From assembly GCA_036660495.1 (NCBI GenBank), contig JAVXAN010000030.1, forward strand, positions 1 to 8,871: a DNA stretch of 8,871 bases. Direction: 5' to 3'. Shown piece after piece: positions 6,622 to 8,871 of the stretch. Source of the stretch: JAVXAN01 sp036660495. Its GTDB lineage: Bacteria > Bacillota_I > Bacilli_A > RF39 > UBA660. Under the pieces are notes generated by a model. The model saw only the letters and a program-made list of their open reading frames with translations, did no database searches and was not told the DNA's origin. The position numbers were made by a program, and so were the translations under genes. Position 1 is the stretch's first letter. Each line of letters begins with the position of its first letter.

Positions 6622-6712
6622 AGTGTGATTGTATCACACGTCACATCCTTACAATAATTAGTGAGGTGTGAACAAACCCCCTGAAGTTCCCTCGAAAGAG
6701 GGAACACTTTTT
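6622..6712 (+). ncRNA. Candidate small structured RNA downstream of recG (unidentified)
   Basis: A transcript of about 90 nt is predicted between a consensus-like promoter and an intrinsic terminator. It folds locally into three stems. The first is GTGTGAT/ATCACAC (6623-6629 with 6633-6639, loop TGT). The second is an imperfect stem between 6640-6652 and 6661-6673 (TCACA/TGTGA plus CCTTAC/GTGAGG, one bulged T). The third is the terminator hairpin. The spacer between stems two and three, AAACCCCCTGAA, appears single-stranded and C-rich. G+C is about 45%, well above the surroundings. No start codon with a ribosome site is present. It could be only the recG 3' untranslated region, but that would not explain two further stems or the well-placed promoter. 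I recognise no SRP, 6S, tmRNA or riboswitch signature. Confidence 0.5.
6686..6712 (+). terminator. Intrinsic terminator with GAAA tetraloop, downstream of recG
   Basis: GTTCCCTC (6686-6693) pairs perfectly with GAGGGAAC (6698-6705) around GAAA, followed by AC and TTTTT (6708-6712). It would end both recG read-through transcripts and the candidate small RNA. Confidence 0.88.
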
Positions 6713-6768
6713 GTTTATATGAAATTTTTACTATTTTGGATTTTTCTAGATAACAAATATTAATTTAT

Positions 6769-6799
6769 AAATACTATTTTTAAATTATTCATAGTATTT
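6769..6799. repeat. AT-rich inverted repeat, possible weak terminator of the - strand epimerase gene
   Basis: AAATACTAT (6769-6777) and ATAGTATTT (6791-6799) are perfect 9-bp arms around a 13-nt spacer. It lies about 95 bp beyond the stop of the epimerase gene on the - strand and is the only terminator-like structure there. Stem stability is low and the call is weak. The rest of 6713-6892 is AT-rich with no ORF, RNA or repeat that I can support. Confidence 0.25.
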
Positions 6800-6892
6800 T
6801 GCGTTTTATAATAATAATCTCCTAAATATTTGCTTTTGCTTTGCATTAATGTATAAGTAATCAAAAAGGCAAATGCATATTTATAATTTTGG

Positions 6893-7903
6893 TTATGGCC
6901 TTTTATTAAAAAAACGGTCAATTAAATTATAATTATTTTTTTTCTTAGCTTGCAATGGCTCTGATTTTTTTTCTAAGAAATATATAATTGGCTTACTAAA
7001 TATTTTTGAAAAGAAACGGATGATACCTTTTGTTTCTTTTTTTACACGATTATAATAAGTTGTTAAGTTATCTGTTTGGAAATGTAAAATGTTATTTAAC
7101 TTATCGCTGTCTAAAAAGTATCCACAGTGAAAGTTTTTTTCTGCAAACGCTACATCAGTTAAGTACTTAATGTTTAAACCGTAGACTTTAAACATTTTTG
7201 CTAAAAATTCTCGGTAAGTAGTTCTACATTCTTTGCCACCACCTAAGTTAAATGTTTTCCCATTTAGTTCTTTAGTTTTTTCAACAGCATTTTTAAATGC
7301 TAAAGCAGTATCTACTGTCGATGCAATTTCCATTTTTGTATCAAGAGGCATGTGAAACATTAATGGATCAGTAGCAGGGTGCCCCATAATTCCAGTTAAA
7401 CGAAAAATAGAATAGTTAATATTGGCTTTTTTTATAATGTCTTCAGTTTCTATTTTAGTTAATGCATAATAATCACCCTCACTTGGTAAAAGTGGGTCTC
7501 CAACTTTTATCCAAGGGTTACTTATACGGTCACCATAAATACTAACTGATGATGAATAAAGTAAAAAGCATTTAGGATTTTCTTTTTCAATAGCCTTAAT
7601 AATGTTTAATGTTCCAAAATAATTTACTTTTCTAGTTAGTTCTGGATTTTTATCGGCAAGAGGAGGAATTATAGCCGCTAAATGGATTATTACGTCCTGA
7701 TTTTTTACCGATTTTACTACTAAGTTGTAATCATTTATGCTCCCATAGATTATTTTTATTTTATTCTTATAAGGGTGTAACCTTCTCTTACTTTTTTTAT
7801 TTAGTAATTCTAATACGGTAACATCATATTTTGCATTGACTAGCTGTTTTAAAGTTTCTAAACCAATGTTACCAGCAGCGCCGGTTAATAATACTTTCTT
7901 CAT
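6893..7903 (-). CDS. NAD-dependent epimerase/dehydratase family protein (extended SDR)
   Basis: This 336-residue cytoplasmic oxidoreductase belongs to the extended short-chain dehydrogenase family, mostly nucleotide-sugar epimerases, dehydratases and reductases. The Rossmann nucleotide-binding motif TGAAGNIG is at 7-14, with E32 near the end of the second strand suggesting NAD rather than NADP. The HLAA motif is at 74-77, the catalytic Ser in LLYSSSVSIYG (114-124), and the catalytic YxxxK is Y146-K150 (YALTK). FRLTGIMG (167-174) opens the substrate region. The C-terminal part differs from typical UDP-galactose epimerases, so the substrate is not predictable. The last 40 residues form a basic, hydrophobic tail (FFSKIFSKPIIYFLEKK) that could be an amphipathic helix. 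The ATG is supported by GAGGTGAT (7906-7913) just upstream. It is a monocistronic gene with its own promoter, not adjacent to sugar-transfer genes in this window. Confidence 0.88.
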   Translation of the reverse strand: MKKVLLTGAAGNIGLETLKQLVNAKYDVTVLELLNKKSKRRLHPYKNKIKIIYGSINDYNLVVKSVKNQDVIIHLAAIIPPLADKNPELTRKVNYFGTLNIIKAIEKENPKCFLLYSSSVSIYGDRISNPWIKVGDPLLPSEGDYYALTKIETEDIIKKANINYSIFRLTGIMGHPATDPLMFHMPLDTKMEIASTVDTALAFKNAVEKTKELNGKTFNLGGGKECRTTYREFLAKMFKVYGLNIKYLTDVAFAEKNFHCGYFLDSDKLNNILHFQTDNLTTYYNRVKKETKGIIRFFSKIFSKPIIYFLEKKSEPLQAKKKNNYNLIDRFFNKRP

Positions 7904-7920
7904 TCTATCACCTCAATTCT

Positions 7921-7929
7921 ATTATATCA
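7921..7929 (-). promoter_or_regulatory. Extended -10 promoter of the epimerase gene
   Basis: On the - strand, TGATATAAT (7929-7921) is a perfect TGnTATAAT extended -10, with no clear -35. Transcription would start near 7914, giving an approximately 11-nt leader that consists almost wholly of the GAGGTGAT ribosome site. Confidence 0.5.
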
Positions 7930-8079
7930 CTTTTGAAAAAATATATCGTAAATTTATGGCGAAAAATTAGAATCAAATTGTAGATAAAACTACGAATGTT
8001 TATTGACAGCTTTCTACTTATATTGATTACCTTTATTACTTTTAAGTGTATAATAAAGATAAAAGGTGGAAAGTATAAA

Positions 8080-8166
8080 ATTTTAAGAAAATTAATTATG
8101 ACTTATTTAAAAATGCTTTATGATGAAGTCTATAACGATTTGGTTAAAAAAGCGGTTATTAAGTAA
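8080..8166 (+). CDS. Possible 22-28-residue small protein with a weak start
   Basis: A frame ending at TAA (8164-8166) encodes a short basic amphipathic peptide; its last part reads MTYLKMLYDEVYNDLVKKA and then VIK. TATAAT at 8049-8054 would start transcription near 8061, directly before a Shine-Dalgarno-like AAAGGTGGA. The codon at the right distance from it is ATT (8080), a rare start; the first ATG in frame (8098) is 27 bases from the site. An ATG at 7996 in the same frame would give 56 residues but has no ribosome site and overlaps the promoter. This may be a small gene with an AUU start, a gene that lost its ATG, or chance. Confidence 0.2.
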   Translation: MLRKLIMTYLKMLYDEVYNDLVKKAVIK

Positions 8167-8169
8167 TTA

Positions 8170-8198
8170 TTGATAAATAAATTATTATATTTTATAAT
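8170..8198 (+). promoter_or_regulatory. Near-consensus sigma-A promoter of the 177-residue protein gene
   Basis: TTGATA (8170-8175), 17 bp, TATAAT (8193-8198): one mismatch in twelve. The start would be near 8205, leaving about 20 nt of leader with GTGAGGT before the ATG. The -10 lies in the right arm of a perfect inverted repeat, ATTATTATA (8181-8189) and TATAATAAT (8193-8201) separated by TTT, which could be an operator or chance in AT-rich DNA. Confidence 0.6.
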
Positions 8199-8225
8199 AA
8201 TGAAGAAATTAGTGAGGTAAAACAA

Positions 8226-8759
8226 ATGAATAGCAAATTATATTATGAGTTAAAGCAGGAACTTAATATGATTAATAGTAATGTTAAAACAGAAGGTTTT
8301 TTGCAAAACTTTTTAGGAAAAAAGCTTTCTCAAAATAATACTAAAGAAAGCCAAATTGAAATATTTAAATTAATTTATGATGAAACTAAAAATCATGAAA
8401 TGAATGGTTTAAATAATTTTTGTTATGAAAACATTATGCGTAATTATAAAATTAATGGAAAGATTGCACCAGTTGTTATTTTAAACGATGGTGATGATTT
8501 TGATATAATTTTAACTATTTCAAGAAAAGAAGATTTAATAAATATCTATAAAATTTTAGAGGCAGAAAAACTTCGTTTTAAGATACTTAATCAGCAAACT
8601 TCAAATGTTATTGAAAAGCGTATGCTTGATGTATCTAATGTATATTATAAGCTTGAAAATAAAACTATTCCAACTAGGTTTGGAAAAACTTTTAGTAATA
8701 ATTTAAACACTACTAAGGATTATGATAAAAATAAAGTCGGTAATGGAAGAAAATTGTAA
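8226..8759 (+). CDS. Hypothetical protein, 177 residues, unrecognised
   Basis: I do not recognise this protein. It lacks a signal peptide and membrane segments and appears soluble and cytoplasmic. The N-terminal half (1-70) looks helical and charged. The middle (about 76-135) alternates strand-like and helix-like stretches: APVVILNDGDDFDIILTI (81-98), a helix over KEDLINIYKILEAEK, then RFKILNQ. The C-terminal 35 residues are rich in Asn, Lys and Thr and probably disordered. The ATG at 8226 is supported by GTGAGGT (8212-8218) eight bases upstream and by a strong promoter, so expression in growing cells is likely. Codon use resembles that of the neighbours. The next gene starts 50 bp downstream on the same strand with no terminator visible between, so the two may be co-transcribed. 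Confidence 0.75.
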   Translation: MNSKLYYELKQELNMINSNVKTEGFLQNFLGKKLSQNNTKESQIEIFKLIYDETKNHEMNGLNNFCYENIMRNYKINGKIAPVVILNDGDDFDIILTISRKEDLINIYKILEAEKLRFKILNQQTSNVIEKRMLDVSNVYYKLENKTIPTRFGKTFSNNLNTTKDYDKNKVGNGRKL

Positions 8760-8809
8760 AAAGCAGTATTAAAAAAGTATTTAAATTCATAATAATAGAG
8801 GTGATTATT

Positions 8810-8871
8810 ATGAAAAAATACTTTTTTTTATTATTTCTTTTTATAATATATTTAATAATTATAAATACAAA
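8810..8871 (+). CDS. Start of a membrane or exported protein (cut by window end)
   Basis: The ATG at 8810 follows a strong GAGGTGAT ribosome site (8798-8805). The 20 codons visible encode MKKYFFLLFLFIIYLIINT, a short positive start followed by a long hydrophobic run typical of a signal peptide or N-terminal membrane anchor. The frame is open to the window edge. No function can be given. Upstream, CATAATA (8788-8794) with GTATT 17 bp before it resembles a sigma-G promoter, but the implied start (about 8801) would cut into the ribosome site; co-transcription with the gene at 8226 is as likely. Confidence 0.7.
   Translation, partial: MKKYFFLLFLFIIYLIIINT

Larger units (their letters stand above)
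7930..8225. other. Intergenic region between the divergent epimerase and 177-residue protein genes
   Basis: The 322 bp between the two start codons hold the epimerase promoter at one end and the promoter of the 177-residue protein at the other. In between are an isolated TTGACA (8003-8008) without a correctly spaced -10, a TATAAT (8049-8054) with a weak -35, and a Shine-Dalgarno-like AAAGGTGGA (8062-8070) followed by a very short open frame ending at 8166. No tRNA, strong hairpin or terminator is seen. Confidence 0.6.

Noticed and set aside
6623..6639. GTGTGAT-TGT-ATCACAC as a CRP-type operator
   Set aside because: The spacing (TGTGA-N5-TCACA) is one base short of the CRP site and CRP of this kind is not typical of Bacillota. 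It lies after the predicted start and is better explained as an RNA hairpin.
6719..6763. 14-codon frame after the recG terminator
   Set aside because: It has no ribosome site, no promoter and is too short to support.
7996..8166. 56-codon frame starting at ATG 7996
   Set aside because: There is no ribosome site before this ATG and the frame runs through TTGACA and TATAAT promoter-like elements.
1..8871. CRISPR array, transposon, prophage or integration site
   Set aside because: No direct-repeat array, transposase or integrase frame, or terminal repeats were seen on either strand.
1..8871. Reassigned TGA codon (Mollicutes-type code)
   Set aside because: Tryptophans are TGG and all frames are intact under the standard code.

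Overview
The window comes from an AT-rich (by eye under 30% G+C) endospore-forming member of the Bacillota. It carries a complete GerA-type spore germinant-receptor operon, strong Shine-Dalgarno sequences, consensus-like sigma-A promoters and U-tailed hairpin terminators. Tryptophan is encoded by TGG, and no in-frame TGA is seen, so the standard bacterial code applies. I cannot place it to genus; a gut-type Bacilli/Erysipelotrichia or clostridial lineage would fit.

Layout: (1) 10-696 (+), a nucleoside phosphorylase/MTA-SAH nucleosidase-family protein whose usual catalytic Asp is Asn. (2) 700-4426 (-), a three-gene germinant-receptor operon in the order gerA-gerC-gerB, with abutting or overlapping junctions and a plausible forespore sigma-G promoter before gerA. 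It converges with gene 1 at a palindrome that holds both stop codons. (3) 4427-4662, a divergent intergenic region with a G+C-rich structured segment. It looks like a short RNA on the - strand (consensus-like promoter, about 100 nt, GNRA-capped terminator). An extended -10 promoter drives recG in the other direction. (4) 4663-6603 (+), recG, the branched-DNA helicase. (5) 6604-6892, a second compact structured RNA candidate (+), whose TTGACA -35 box lies inside the 3' end of recG and which ends in a GAAA-capped terminator, followed by AT-rich DNA. (6) 6893-7903 (-), an extended-SDR NAD-dependent epimerase/dehydratase. (7) 7904-8225, promoters and a possible tiny ORF. (8) 8226-8759 (+), an unrecognised 177-residue soluble protein behind a near-consensus promoter. 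(9) 8810 to the window end (+), the start of a membrane or secreted protein.

The germination genes act together: GerA and GerB are membrane subunits and GerC is a lipoprotein of one inner-membrane nutrient receptor. The other protein genes are separately promoted and not obviously linked to it. The most unusual content is the pair of candidate small RNAs that bracket recG. They share an overall design (5' hairpins, a single-stranded AAC4-5 stretch, a GAAA-capped terminator) and a 9-nt word, and they contain segments complementary to one another. Neither matches an RNA family I can name.
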